A stretch of 64,000 bases of DNA from Sisyra terminalis (GCA_958496175.1 OY292274.1:47316630-47380629), one strand, 5' to 3'. Shown: positions 46,000-59,239, counted from the stretch's first letter. Program-made: numbers and translations. Notes: a model not told the origin generated them from the sequence alone.

Positions 46000-46873
46000 C
46001 ATAGCTAGTATACTTGTGAAGGCAGGCGACCTCAATCAAAGTTTGTGCTGTCAATCTCAAACCTTAAAGCAATTAGCTTATCCCTTAATACAAATTATCA
46101 TAAGTTTGAGCACTTTTCTAAACAAAAACTTCTCCTAAACAGATTAGCAGACCGAAACAACTTCCAATATAAGTCATTTTCCTAAAATAATCACTTAAGA
46201 TAAAATACCGATTTCCCACAGATGACAAAAGTTTAAACAAAAATATCTGTGATATAAATAAGACAATTATTGCAACTTGGAAAAAAAGGACACGACGAAA
46301 TCCCCTTCAAAAAATGCAATTGTCATATAGGGCATATATGCTCATATGGCCAATAAGGCTACTAGACCAACTACAAGTGAAGTAGTATGAAAAGAGTGGG
46401 TCAGGTCACCCTGACTTGTTTAAGAACAGCATATATGAAAGAAACTAATGACTGAATTTTAAAGTGCGAGGAAGCTAACTGAAATCTTTAACCATTCGGG
46501 TGTCAAGAATATAATTGTAAGACGCAACGGAGTTCTATCTAAATATGACCCCAAAAAGGAAGATATAAACCACGAACTAGAAATTCACAAATATACTGAT
46601 ATAACTGTCAATTTAAATTATTTTTATCCACATTAGTGTACAATGTACATTGGCGCATACAACCTAAGACACAGAATGCTAACTTTTAAAAAAATAGGTT
46701 CTTACTAAAGTGATATGACATATTATGCACTTTTCTCATATTACACTCAATAATAAGGGTACTAGGAAAAAGAGTTGAAGATACGTTTTGAAACTTCGGT
46801 TTTTATCTATTAAATTATATTTCTAACTTTCCGTAAAATATTCACATTCGAACAATGATACAATTGGCAAATA
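46000..46873. other. Non-coding stretch with a possible relic frame
   Basis: Near 46467-46625 a plus-strand frame reads KLTEIFNHSGVKNIIVRRNG and continues into a charged stretch for about 50 codons. It is not recognised, has no splice signals, and is probably a transposon relic or chance. Confidence 0.3.
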
Positions 46874-47400
46874 CAGCTAGCCCTCGGCTTGCACCGAAGT
46901 TCCGTTCCTAAAAACCCGGCGTAAATAATTATAATGGGTGGTATGGAGTTAGGTTCCATCTCATAAAAAAGACATATGTAGGTATAACGTTATTATATTT
47001 GAAGTGTATAAATTAATATAATATTTTAACATATTTAAACCAAAAAATGTACATACATCAATATATTAATGAAAAAAATGAAATTTCAAAGAGATGTTAT
47101 TATTTCTGTGTTGAAGTTTTCGGTTTCGGATCTCATATCTTTTTTGAAAAAAGTATCGAATGTTAACAGCTTGGATTTTCTTTTTCTTTCATTAAGAAAT
47201 TCAGAATATGGGGTTTAATAAATGTATATGTTGTAGAAGCTCGGTAAATATGTTATCACTGGACCATCAACCAGTCTAGTTGCTTTACTTTTTCTCCGGA
47301 GAAGCCCAGTACTTACCTAGTTTAACCGGCGATTTTTAAAGTGGCGTTTTAGTGAATCGGTGTAAATGAAACCGGCATAAACCGAGGGATACCAGTAACT
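46874..47400 (-). mobile_element. Tigger/pogo-like transposon relic
   Basis: The inverted right end reads CTGGTATCCCTCGGTTTATG and the left end CAGCTAGCCCTCGGCTTG, both like Tigger terminal repeats (CAG..ATACCTCGGTTTA). Inside, minus-strand codons near 47090-47210 give KRKSKLLTFDTFFKK, which resembles the C-terminal tail of Tigger transposases. The DDE core is gone: an internally deleted copy. Confidence 0.5.
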
Positions 47401-48408
47401 TCCCGTAAATTATCCATATCCCAACACTGACACAATTGAAAAATGGTAAAAAATGGTAATTGAATGAAGCAAAATGATAGTTGAAGCGTAACAATATACA
47501 TACCAATATACATTCCAATATACATACAAACTATGTACATTTGTCAATTTTGATTATGGTCAGTGCCATACTAATGAATTCCGACTTCAACTACAGCACC
47601 AGCCTAAATTTTTTTTAAACATTATTTTGTGTGCAATCGATATTGATTAATCAAAAAAGTTTTCGGAAGGAAGAGAATGTCTTGGCTGCAAAACATCAGA
47701 TAGGAATACACGATATGCAGTGAGAATTATGTTTTTGGCTTTCACATATTGTAAACCTGAAAATTCGAAAAAAGTATTCACAAATAAATACATTAGTGAG
47801 TGAGTACCCCTTTCAACGTTTTGAATGCGTAAATAGGAATAACAGAGCGCATGTGCATAGCCCATTCTGCACGGACGCACGGAGAGATAGCCAATTTATT
47901 ATTAAGAAGAAGCCACTTTAAATACAGAAATTTAAAATTTCATAACTTAAACATGAGCACTTCAACTTTCAAAGGACATAAACAACGTTATTTTTTCAGT
48001 CATTCATTTGAAAACAAAACTTCTTTTGGATATAAACAAAGTAAAATAAATAGAGTTTAAAAATTTTATAAAAAATAGATATTTAAGTCAACATACATAG
48101 GAACTATTCTGAAGTATCTAATTTTTGATACCTAGGTTCTAAGTAATTAGAATTGTAAGTTATTTGGAAAGCTCGAACCGATTTTTATATGAGAACGTAA
48201 GAAAAGTCTGTTTTTCTACTGAAAAAACTATGAAGTTCTGGAACGAGAAAATTTTTAAGTGCCTAAAAGATGGAGAAAGTCAATGAGATGAGATGGCATT
48301 CTCTCACCACGTGGAGAGGATGGATGATGTTTGATATTTTCAAAGTATTAAATTTAGTATCTCTGAGGTCTTGGATCCATTATTGCTACTCGAAAAAACT
48401 TTGAAACT
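47401..48408. other. Non-coding stretch with a 12-bp minisatellite
   Basis: CAATATACATAC-type units repeat about three to four times at 47491-47532. No gene was recognised. Confidence 0.4.
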
Positions 48409-49480
48409 TTGAAAAAACTTTGAAACATTAAAGTTTTCAATCCAATAAGAAAACAGTTTAAAGCTTACTGAGCTGAATTTAATTCTAATTTCAACTTTGA
48501 CCTTTAATAGCTTTAATATAAGTAAATTTATAAAAAAAATAAAAGAAAAACACCTTTTTTGTAGAAAATATATTTTTTTTAGAATGTACTTTGTCCTGAA
48601 TATACTAGATCGTTCATTAGTTATAAAAGTTCAAAATTAAAAAAAAAATCGTATAAACGAATCGATGTTGAAAGCTCGACTATAAGGTAATGGTTGATCT
48701 GACGAAAATTTTTAATGAATAATTTTTTGGAGAACATACAATTTCCGTTAAAAATATGTCTTACTTAATACTTTTAACCTGATTGTTCATAAGTATTGAG
48801 AAAAATATGCGTTTTGGATTAAAAACCAAAATTTGCGAAGATAAATCTCTTAACATCAATAATTAGGGTTCAATAATTCACAATATTTTTGTTATAACTC
48901 TGAATATTATTCCAGATATATCTTTAAAAAAACGATCGTCATTTTTTGGCTAAGCCTCCTGTACATATTTTTATTGAAAATGATGCTCTGGAAATCATGT
49001 GTTTTCTCTTTTCAATTTTTTTAATTTCAGTTATTGTTTTAACCCATTGTTTAACACTGAATAGGTGAAGTACGATTATTTGTGCGTTCGGAATTAGTTG
49101 GATTATTAATTGGCGGTTCGTAATTATGTTCAACATTTTGATCCGATATTAAAATTTATATTGAAAGCATTCTTGTTCTATTGATGCAAATTTCGCAGAA
49201 TCTATCCGGGAAAGCATTCCGTTTTGAGCCTTCAAAGCTCTAATTCCTGCGTGTATGATTCATGTGGTTGCATTTTCAATTAGTTTGATGAACTCTCAAT
49301 CAAAACACGAACTGAAGGTGATTGTTTCCTCGAAAATAATTCCCATCGAAATGTGTTTAGAATTTTCTATTATATTAGGTATAATAGAGTATTGAGTGGA
49401 AATAGGAATATGGCTCTCGACTAATATTGTGGCTGGTCAAAATTAATTAACGGTCATATTAAAATCTGTGGTTGAGCCAA
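48409..49480 (+). repeat. Left arm of the 1.07-kb inverted repeat
   Basis: It runs from TTGAAAAAACTTTGAAAC to TGTGGTTGAGCCAA, and a diverged direct copy of its outer half occurs at about 51395-51930. Confidence 0.75.
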
Positions 49481-49628
49481 CAGTTTGAAACCTGAAGGCT
49501 TAGGTTTAGGAGTCTATACAGTTTTAAATGGTTCGTGTAAATATGTACGCACTCAGTGCGATACAGCTTACTTTTTATCGAATTTGATAAACAAGCTATT
49601 GTATAGATATTAAAAATTGAATAATAAT

Positions 49629-49913
49629 TTAGAAAACTACAATATTATTTTTATTTCGTTTTATCATTTCTACCAGCATTTGTTGATTTTTTTTTTTGAT
49701 TTCATTTATTTGCTGAAGAATATTAATTAAACTTCCTTTATCTAGAGTCTTGACCACAATTCGCTTGCATTCTGTTGTTCCTCCATCGTTCGATATCGCA
49801 TCGAATGCATAACGGTGTCGAGTCGAGCCATACTCAATTCGCACAAGAGACGTCAGAGCGAAGATCGCTTTTGTCGAAAATGCAAATTGAACCTTCGTCT
49901 GTTTATTCTCCAC
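49629..49913 (-). CDS. Unrecognised 94-codon frame in the inverted-repeat spacer
   Basis: An open frame on the minus strand begins MENKQTKVQFAFSTKAIFAL and ends with a Lys/Asn/Gln-rich helix-like tail (INEIKKKNQQMLVEMIKRNK) that could form a coiled coil. No family is recognised. No splice signal or promoter was found. It lies in the only GC-richer part of the structure, so it may be what remains of the coding region of the element, or part of an unrelated exon. It could also be chance, since overlapping plus-strand frames are open as well. Confidence 0.25.
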   Translation of the reverse strand: MENKQTKVQFAFSTKAIFALTSLVRIEYGSTRHRYAFDAISNDGGTTECKRIVVKTLDKGSLINILQQINEIKKKNQQMLVEMIKRNKNNIVVF

Positions 49914-50286
49914 TACGAAAGCTCAGAAAGTGTGCAAAGCGTGGAATTGGAGCTTACGTTTACTAACTCATGCATACATTATCCTTTCATCGTAGCTATC
50001 AGCTCGCTTATACCAACCAAACAATTCGCTTCGTCTTTCAGCTGTGCGAGGGACGATGACAGACGCATCTATCTCTAAATTAATATTATGATTGATTTGC
50101 TTATTCATTACTAATTACTACGCCATACACCCATATATTGAGAGAGGAAATTGATAGAGCGAGGAAGGCACAATCGTCATAAGGTCCGTTGTCCCATCCT
50201 CATCTCATCCTAATTATAATATCAATCTAATAATTAATCCTCATTCAAATAACTCTGTCTCTCTCACTCTATTTCTATCTCCGAAT

Positions 50287-51357
50287 TTGGCTCAACCACA
50301 GATTTTAATATGACCGTTAATTAATTTTGACCAGCCACAATATTAGTCGAGAGCCATATTCCTATTTCCACTCAATATTCTATTATAGCTAATATAATAT
50401 TAAATTCTAAACACATTTCGATGGGAATTATTTTCGAGGAAACAATCACCTTCAGCTCGTGTTTTGATTGAGAGTTCATCAAACTAATTGAAAATGCAAC
50501 CACATGAATCATACACGCAGGAATTAGAGCTTTGAAGGCTCAAAACGGAATGCTTTCCCGGATAGATTCTGCGAAATTTGCATCAATAGAACAAGAATGC
50601 TTTCAATATAAATTTTAATATCGGATCAAAATGTTGAACATAATTACGAACCGCCAATTAATAATCCAACTTATTCCGAACGCACAAATAATCGTACTTC
50701 ACCTATTCAGTGTTAAACAATGGGTTAATACAATAACTGAAATTAAAAAAATTGAAAAGAGAAAACACATGATTTCCAGAGCATCATTTTCAATAAAAAT
50801 ATGTACAGGAGGCTTAGCCAAAAAATGACGATCGTTTTTTTAAAGATATATCTGGAATAATATTCAGAATAATAATAAAAATATTGTGAATTATTGAACC
50901 CTAATTATTGATGCTAAGAGATTTATCTTCGCAAATTTTGGTTTTTAATCCAAAACGCATATTTTTCTCAATACTTATGAACAATCAGGTTAAAAGTATT
51001 AAGTAAGACATATTTTTAACGGAAATTGTATGTTCTACAAAAAATTATTCATTAAAAATTTTCGTCAGATCAACCATTACCTTATAGTCGAGCTTTCAAC
51101 ATCGATTCGTTTATACGATTTTTTTTTTAATTTTGAACTTTTATAACTAATGAACGACCTAGTATATTCAGGACAAAGTACATTCTAAAAAAATATATTT
51201 TCTACAAAACAGGTGTTTTTCTTTTATTTTTTTTATAAATTTACTTATATTAAAGCTATTAAAGGCCAAAGTTGAAATTAGAATTAAATTCAGCTCAGTA
51301 AGCTTTATACTGTTTTCTTATTGGATTGAAAACTTTAATGTTTCAAAGTTTTTTCAA
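50287..51357 (-). repeat. Right arm of the 1.07-kb inverted repeat
   Basis: It is the reverse complement of the left arm, from TTGGCTCAACCACAG to CAAAGTTTTTTCAA. Confidence 0.75.
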
Positions 51358-51394
51358 TTGAATTAAAAAAAAACTTCTAAATAACCAAAAATAT

Positions 51395-51930
51395 CGATTT
51401 GATTTTAACTTTTCCTTTGACCTTGAATAACTAAAGGAGAAGTAAATTTATGAAAAAATGAAAAAAAATAACATCTTTTTGGTAGAACATTTAATTAAAT
51501 TTTTGAATATATGATCTTCGCTCTGAATATTAATTTGTTCATTAGTAACATAATTTCAGAGCTAAAAAAATAAAAACGTTCTAACAATCCAATGTTGAGA
51601 GCTCGATTATAAGGAATGGTTAGCTTTTCTGACGAAAATTTACAATGAAACATAATTTGTAGGACATTTTATATACTTCAAGAATATATCTTGTTTTATT
51701 CTTACACACGTAATGGTTTAAAGTTTTGAAAAAAGAAAGTTGTGGTTTGGAATCAAAAATCGAAAATTACGATGAAAGAATTCTTAATATCATTTTAAAG
51801 GGCTCAAAATTTCACTATATTTTTTTGTTAACCTGAATTGACATTTTCGATATATCTTTAAAAAAATCTTCTTTTTTTTGGTCCAACCTAAATGTATAGA
51901 AATTTGAAGGAGATTCCTTAATTCGAAAGA
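51395..51930 (+). repeat. Diverged third copy of the arm sequence
   Basis: It has the same block order as 48500-48960 on the plus strand: TTGACCTTGAATA, TTCATTAGT, AATGTTGAGAGCTCGATTATA, TCTGACGAAAATTT and ATATCTTTAAAAAAA. It is strongly diverged, in direct orientation to the left arm, and starts within 40 bp of the right arm. Confidence 0.55.
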
Positions 51931-54900
51931 AGCTAAGACTATTTTTAAAGAGTGAACCCCAATTTGATTTTCTGCTTTGTCATTTAGTTTTCAAAAATCA
52001 TTTTAACATTTAATCCAATATTTAATAAATTTCCACTTAAAAAAGACCAAGTGAACTAGTTTCATAATATTATATGTTCCTAGAATCGTCATCAAAAAGT
52101 ATGAAATTCAAAAAATTTTCACTCTACGTACTATACAAAATCGTTCATTATTTCAAAAATATTTCTCATATTGTCACTTTATATCATGAAAAAAGAACTA
52201 CAAAATCGTATGCTATAAGCCTAATTTTAGAATAGTTCTCGAACTAGACCAATATTGTTTTCTCTTGTTACTACAAACAGGTGTTGTTTTCCAATTGACA
52301 TATATGTGCAAAATTTCGGCGCATCAAAAAGGGGGTCAATTTAGTTTGCAAGATTTGAAAACAGCAGGATAAGCAAGAGATATGTAAACAATTTTTAAAA
52401 TACATTGGGACAATTTAAAATTTTGCATATTATACTAACAAAATATTTAGATATGAAAACGTCTGAAAATATAAGTATTCTTATTTTTTAATTTGAATTC
52501 TGTTTTAAGGGTAGTTTGATTGCTATTGTTGAAATTTTAAATAAATACAGCGAAAACTGATTTCAATGAGGCAAACATAACAATGAGAATTAATCCTCAA
52601 TTGATTGTCACAGTATTGAATAAAGCGAAACAAATGAATCGAAGTGCAAACGATTTGTCTACAAATTCACGAATGACGATTTGCCGAGCTTGTGAGCTTT
52701 TGCCAATTTAAACAAAACACGCCCCTCTCACCTCCACACAGTAATGCTGAATAAAATTAAACAATTTTATTGTGAATCCAATTTGATTTTAGATTATATT
52801 TCGAAGCGAAACAATAGCGATTCGGGAATGAAGAGGCGGGCAAAGCTCAATGCAATCGTACCAGTTTTCTTATGGCAACGGCAAAATTCACGTATTTGTT
52901 GTATAAAAGCTCAAACCCTTTTCGTACCATGGAATGGTCAACAATAAAAAATGTCTATATAGATCCGTTTGCATGAATAAGTTATTTTATGAAGAAGGAA
53001 CAATAAGGTTGGAGCTTTCAAGTTTTCAAGTTAAGCTCGCATACGAAAAAGCAATCTTGGTGTAAAATTGCGCTCGTATGGGTAATTGTATAGGCAGTTG
53101 GCCGCATGAAGCGTTTCGTGTTCAATTTTGTGTGAAAACAACGTGTAATGACGCCGAGTTTGAGTGGCGAAATGGGCAGTTGGTGGTTTGGGGTATGAGG
53201 AACCGAGAGAGTGGCCGAGGACGATTGGACACAGGATTCAAAACCAATATCTGAAGAGCTACAAACGAAAACGTGGACAATGTGATGTGCATTTACATTT
53301 AGCTTTTAGCGTTATTTTCGTGTGGAAACGTCGAGGAAGAGGCGAGTGCCAGTCGAATATACATACATAAGTGGACATGTGGTGCAATCATATTGCTGGC
53401 GACATGAGAAATAAGGAATATCAATGTAAAATAGGTTGATTGCAAAGTTTCTGAATCCAAAAATAGAAACAACCTAATGTGAACCATAGACAAAAAGAGT
53501 TTATTTTCCAAAGTGTAAGAATTTATAAAAAACTTTTTTTTTTCACTTCTTTATTTATTTAAAAACATTTCAGTATTACAGCCACAAAAATCCTGGACTT
53601 CCCAATTTTAGTTTCTTTAATATGTCTTCCGTTCATTTCTATTACGAACAAATCTTGCACATCTCAAAAACTATGAATCGTAGAAATCCGAATTTTCCTA
53701 TCCACGTTTGATTTAGTTTAATTGGTGTACCTTAACTTTTGATTGAATTTTATTGACTCAAAACCTTAATTTACTACAGCTACTGGATATTGAAGACTAA
53801 CACTTTATCTTCGATTTTAGTAAAATCAATAAAAAGAAAGGACAATCAACAAAGTATGTACCATAATAATTTTTTTATAAGTGCCAGAACCATACGTTAT
53901 CTAATTTGTATAGCTTGGAGATAGCATTCAGCAAATTGTCCTAAAGTAAATTTTACATCAGTCTTCCTAACCAATGAACCAAATTAAACAAAATATAATT
54001 CTACAACGTTGCTAGCTTTAATATTCGGAAGTGGATTTTGGATAGCGAAAATAGAGAGTCGTAGTTTGATATAATAATAATAATAAATAAAAAAACAGAA
54101 AACATGTTTGTTTTTTAGAATTTACGTAACCGACTGATCTAAAATTTAAACATAATTAAGGAGTTAATAATTCCTTTATAAAAAATTAATAACTATATAC
54201 CTTAATAACCAGCATACAATCAAACAACATATTTTTTTCAGTTAAGTATTTAATAACTTATTGATAATGTCTGCTTTTTTCAGTTTCATTTTGAAGAATA
54301 TCACAAAGCGAAAAAAATAAAATAAAACCAGCCTTGCTTAATAACTATTGCTTAATCTGAATACTAACTATTCTTGTATGTACGAGTATGTATGTATGTG
54401 ATTTGGTTTCTGAAAACGGCTCGGACGATTTTGATAAAAATTTGTAATTTAATATTTTTGATTTTTTAATGTTAATCTGTAAAATTGTTTTTTAAGGAAA
54501 ACCACAAACTTTCACGAAAAACGCCATATGTTGATGTGAATTTTGGCTATCAACAGGTATGAATAAAGACTAATAATTTTATAGTAAACGTACAATTTCA
54601 TATCGACTTGCAATGTGAAAACGACATTTGATATTTTTGATAGAAATTACATAAAATATGCCTATTGATATAAGACGATGACCAGACACTTGCCTACTAG
54701 AAAATTCCTCACTCGAAATTTCCTCACTAGCATTGTTGCTCACACTATAGTTCCCACATGGAAAATTTCATAGATTGAAATTAACGCATAATGATATATG
54801 TTATACTCACATGGAAATTTACCAAAAGAAAAAAAATAATCAATATTTAATTAATTATTTATTATTTTATTTTTAGTGTTCGGTTTTGTATGAATATTAT

Positions 54901-55252
54901 GTTCAAAATGATGTTACAATTATAAGTCATTATTTAAACAAGCGGAAAAATCCAGTTACAGGCAGTTACAGGAATCACATGTCATATTTTTATTTAATTT
55001 TGATTGTCATCAAAATTCGTTGATAATCAAACTAATTATTAGAACCATTATTGTCAATTTGTGAACTAACAAATTTATTGTTTGACAGTTTGAAAAAAGT
55101 TCTGTTTTTTGAAATCATGAATCCTTCAATAACCAACATCAAATCGAATCACATTATGCAAAAAGTATATCAAAAATCATAATAAGAAAATGAACTAATT
55201 AGTATTGTTAGTATAACGATACTTTACGATAATAAAATGAAATTAATAAAAA
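51931..55252. other. Intergenic DNA with a GC-richer island
   Basis: The island at about 52600-53400 contains a TATA-like TTGTATAAAAGC near 52900, an acceptor-like CTCACCTCCACACAG ending 52741, and open frames of 60-68 codons on the plus strand, none of them recognised. A (GTAT)n microsatellite lies at 54379-54402. No gene is called. Confidence 0.3.
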
Positions 55253-55340
55253 AATCGCGAATTAAATTAAAGATAAAGTAGAAACTAAAATTTTGCCAGA
55301 TAGTGACTAAAATGGACATGGGTGTGCGGTTATCAGATAT
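55253..55340. repeat. Degraded arm of the 9119-type MITE
   Basis: TCGCGAATTAAATTAAA followed by GCCAGATAGTG corresponds to the right arm of the palindromic MITE at 9119-9360. The partner arm is missing. Confidence 0.5.
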
Positions 55341-57389
55341 TAGTGAATTGCTTGAATTATTATTCATAGCATATTAGTTCTTAATTAATTAATTTCTTTT
55401 CATTAAAAGGAAGAAATGATCTTATTAAAATAGTAAAATAGTGTTATAAAATAATTCAAATAGTGCTCAATTTGCTTAATTAATTAAGCTCGTGCTTAAC
55501 AATGAGCAAAATATTTAGAGAAAATGAAATAACGTGTGATTGCGTATGGTAATCCTATTTTATAACTTCATTTGTTATATTCTTTGTAGGATGTCAGTTG
55601 AATTTTAATGACATAAGTAAAAAACATTCGCTTTTTCTTCCAACACTTAAGAATTATTGTCATACAATATAAAAGTGTCTAAAATATTGATTAGTTAGCT
55701 ACAATTAGTACTTGAATTCACTGAAGGATATAGTTTAAGAGGAAAGTCTCATTTTAACCACAACGATATTCTTAAAAATTGAAACTAAATTTTAAATCAT
55801 TCTGTATAGTACAAAAATTTGTATGAAACCAAAACGTAAAGCTTTTGTACGACGGTGAAAACAAATCTTAAAAATTTTACTGGTGAAAAAATGTAAAATT
55901 GTTAATGTGGGTTAAAAAGTAATTAAGTAAAGTGTATTCTGTACTTCGAATTGACTTGTGGACAAAACAAAATTCGAAGAAAGGAAAACATTAATTTTCA
56001 AAGAATTTTGAAGGAAAAAAGACCATTTTGAGAAGTAAAATAAAGTTACGAATACATTTAAAGAAATTGTTTTAAGAGTTGTACAAATATTCCGAACGCA
56101 TAAATTTTTAATTTTGGTAAAAAGCAAAATTTGTTCTCTTTCCGTCACTCGGTTTTTTATTTGAAATGTTTTTGTTCTTATAGCGATAATTTAAATTTCT
56201 CTTTAAAATCTTTGCTTTTCTTAAGTCGATAGAAATCTCTTATGACACTTGCATATTATTTTCATCAAAGATAAAAAAAACATTCGTTTTAATAAATTTA
56301 ATAACCCTCACGCTTTATAATCAACATTTTTCATTCATATCTCGGTCGTCTCTTGTACCATTGAAATTTGAAAAGAAAGAAATAAATATTATATAAAAGT
56401 GGAAACGAGAGATTATTTCATTAAAGCAAACCTCAAAAGCTTATCGCATAACAGAAATTATTTCCTATTTAAATGTCTCGTTGACGTTGAGCTAAGAATA
56501 AAATATCATATTTGAATATTTTCTCATATTTAGAAACGTGTGAAGTGAAAATGAATACTGAAATGTAAAATACTAAAATTGGTTCAATTTTAAAAGAGAT
56601 CTTGCTAGTTCTTTTCAGCATTTTTTTTTTCAAAATTTAAAAACTTGTCTCGATTTAGAAAGCGACCTTTTTGCTAACCTTCATATAAACTAATACATAC
56701 TATATACTTAGAATCTATAAGAGTTTCCGATATTTCGAAAGATTAAAACCAAAACGTCTCTTTGTTCTAATGTTAGAAATATTAAAAATAAATGAACAAG
56801 TGATCGGAAAATAAAAACTGCCCTTAAGAAAAATATGCATTATAAAAATAAACTTTGCCCTTATAGATATTTTTGGTTGCGAATTTCTTTTTTTTTTTGT
56901 AACAATAAATAGAGGTTTTGAATCCTTTTAAAGTTTTTTCAACTGATGCCTGTAGGCAATATTATGTACAACCCACATATGTATTTAATGTTTAATTTTA
57001 TACGGCATATTTTTGTGTAACTGATATTTAGATTTAAATCTTCTTATTATAAGACCGTCTTGAATTGTAAGACCTATTAGACCCCCAAATCCTATTCCGA
57101 ATTTCAAATGGTCAGACCTACTTCTGTTATAATCTTAATAGGCAGCTGACTGAATCCTACTGGATATTATGGATATTTCCTAGCTCACCAAATAGTCCAG
57201 GTGGTCCTAGAGAGCTAAATCGATTGCAACCTCAAGCCGAATAATCAAAGAGCTTTGCTACGTATCTTGTATTCACTTGACTTAGACGGAAAAATATATT
57301 AACAACTATTACGGTAAAACCTTTATCCAAAACTAGACTTTCTCTACCTTGACCTTTACAATATTCTATTTTCATCTTGGGAGGTTTTC
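55341..57389. other. AT-rich intergenic DNA
   Basis: No feature supported. Confidence 0.4.
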
Positions 57390-57990
57390 CACGACTCCCT
57401 CACCAATTTTTCGTCTCTTCGCATGACTCAAAGTACTGCTCAGATAGCTCATGTTCCATCGACCGGAATAGGTAGTAATCTATAGGTACAATAACTAGAG
57501 AATTCGGCGAGTGAGGTAGGACTTCCCGAAGAAGTGCTTCCAAATGGGTTTTGATTGATGCTGCAATATATAGATGAGCATTATCTTAAAGAAGAATGAT
57601 TTTGCTAAGTCTGGAGTGGTAGTGGACATTTTTTTGGTGTTCTCATATCAAATACATTGATTGTGTTCGGTAGAGAGCTTCAGTCAAGAATTCGCTTCTA
57701 AATTACTCCTAAGTGATCCCATAAATACACAGCAATAATTTTTATCTATGCATATTAGGCTTTGCTGTCGATGTTAAAACATTGCCAGATGATCTCCATG
57801 ATTTTCTTTTCTTAAGGTTTTTCAGTGGATCCATTTTTCATCTTTGTTACTACGCAATGCAAAAAAAACTCTCCCTTTTGGATCTTGATTGGCATTTACT
57901 CATGCATAAGAAACGCTCAGCGTCTCTCGCATTTAATGCTTATGGAATTCATAAGTAATAATTTTCATGTTTCTCAATCATTCCAAGGAT
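57390..57990 (-). pseudogene. mariner transposase remnant with DD34D spacing
   Basis: Minus-strand peptides follow mariner transposase in order, in shifting frames. The first catalytic block is KDEKWIH (Asp at about 57843), followed by a SKRKSW-like segment. The second block is DNAHLYIAASIKTHLEALLR (Asp at 57585-57583). Then come EVLPHSPNSLVIVPIDYYLF (third Asp at 57480-57478) and a C-terminal EQYFESCEETKNW. The second and third Asp are 35 codons apart, i.e. 34 residues between them, as in mariner. Several stops and frameshifts show that it is dead. Terminal inverted repeats were not identified. Confidence 0.72.
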
Positions 57991-59239
57991 TTTAAACCAT
58001 GTGAATTTGCTTTTTGGGTCACTTGTAATGAAACTTAAAGTTTTTTTTCGTTTTGAAAGAGTGATTCTAACTAATTGATTCACCTACAATAACTGATTGT
58101 TAACTTAGTGTTAACTGTTTACTGATTATCTCCTTCCTGCGGGCAGCTATTTTTCTAGTGGCATGCTTTTCGATTATTCGAACTTCGGATTCTTCAGCAC
58201 TGTCGACCCTAATTTTTATCCTGTTTTATACTATTTATCGTTTTTTATTTTTAATCAAAAATCCTCAAAAATGACTAGAACATCTTTCAGTAATTTTATG
58301 CTTGACCGCTTCCCTTTATTTAGTTTTATGGCTCGATAAACATACAGCAGGACGCTAGATTTTGTCGGAATAAATATTTAAAAAATACATAACGAAAAAA
58401 TATTATTTTTTTTTGAAAATGTATAAAATTGATATTTTTAATTTTTTTTTCTGTTTTAATTTTTCAACTAAGAAAGGAACTTAAAAATCACAATGAGTTT
58501 TCATCAACACAGTGGGTAATAATTGCGTATATTGTTTCAATACTGTAAATCAAATACTATATGATAGTGCATAATAATAAGCCTTTGATCACATAATATG
58601 CATACCCATTTGAATTTTAGGCATGTTACTATATAAATTTGGCAAGAAAATTTTTATTGCTATGTAGAGATCAATTGAGAAATTTTTGAGGAAAATCAAT
58701 TCTTAAAGAGGTGTGTTATAATGAGAAATATAAATAATTTCAATATTCAGTTATTGATCACTTTAACGATATTCAATTTCGACATAAATATTCCTTTGAG
58801 TCTATTTAATGGTGTCGTGGCTATAATAAATTACTATGAACTGTAATGAATTTGGCATTAATTTCCATGATAACTGGAATTGACTGGAATCATTGCAGTT
58901 ATAGTGTAACTTTACTCAAATAATGAGAAAAAAATATTTTTACATATAAAAGGTAAGAGTAATTATGTACGAATTTTACGAAATTTATAAAGTAAATTTT
59001 ATGTCCCCCACCATGTAGTATTTGATTTTGCAGTATTGAAATATTATGTAAAATTATTAAGCAGTATCTTGGCTAAAACTAAATTGATTAATTTAATTTA
59101 ATTAAATTACTAAATTAATTTAATCATTGTTGTTTGTAAGTTCATTTTGTAGTTGGAAAATCAAAAAAAAAAATGATTAAAAATATCAATTGTATCCATT
59201 TTCAATAAAAACTTTATAATTTTGTTTTATATTTTTCAG
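57991..59239. other. AT-rich stretch upstream of the candidate exon
   Basis: The first 300 bp may hold the decayed N-terminal part of the mariner copy. Near 59083-59125 there is an AT palindrome of AATTTAATT units. Otherwise empty. Confidence 0.35.

Larger units (their letters stand above)
48409..51357. mobile_element. Large foldback structure with 1.07-kb inverted repeats
   Basis: The left arm 48409-49480 and right arm 50287-51357 are inverted copies of nearly identical sequence over about 1070 bp, with scattered substitutions (for example near 49040 and 49370). The 806-bp spacer is unique here and GC-richer. Within the arms an otherwise unexceptional 65-codon frame is preserved in both. 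It may be a foldback or long-TIR DNA transposon (Mutator-like elements can have such arms) or a recent inverted duplication. No target duplication was found at the outer ends. Confidence 0.6.

Noticed and set aside
48939..49136. A 65-codon frame beginning MLNIITNRQL, present in both arms of the inverted repeat (also 50631-50828)
   Set aside because: The identity is explained by the near-identical arms. The frame has no recognised domain and no evidence of selection, so it is not called as a gene.
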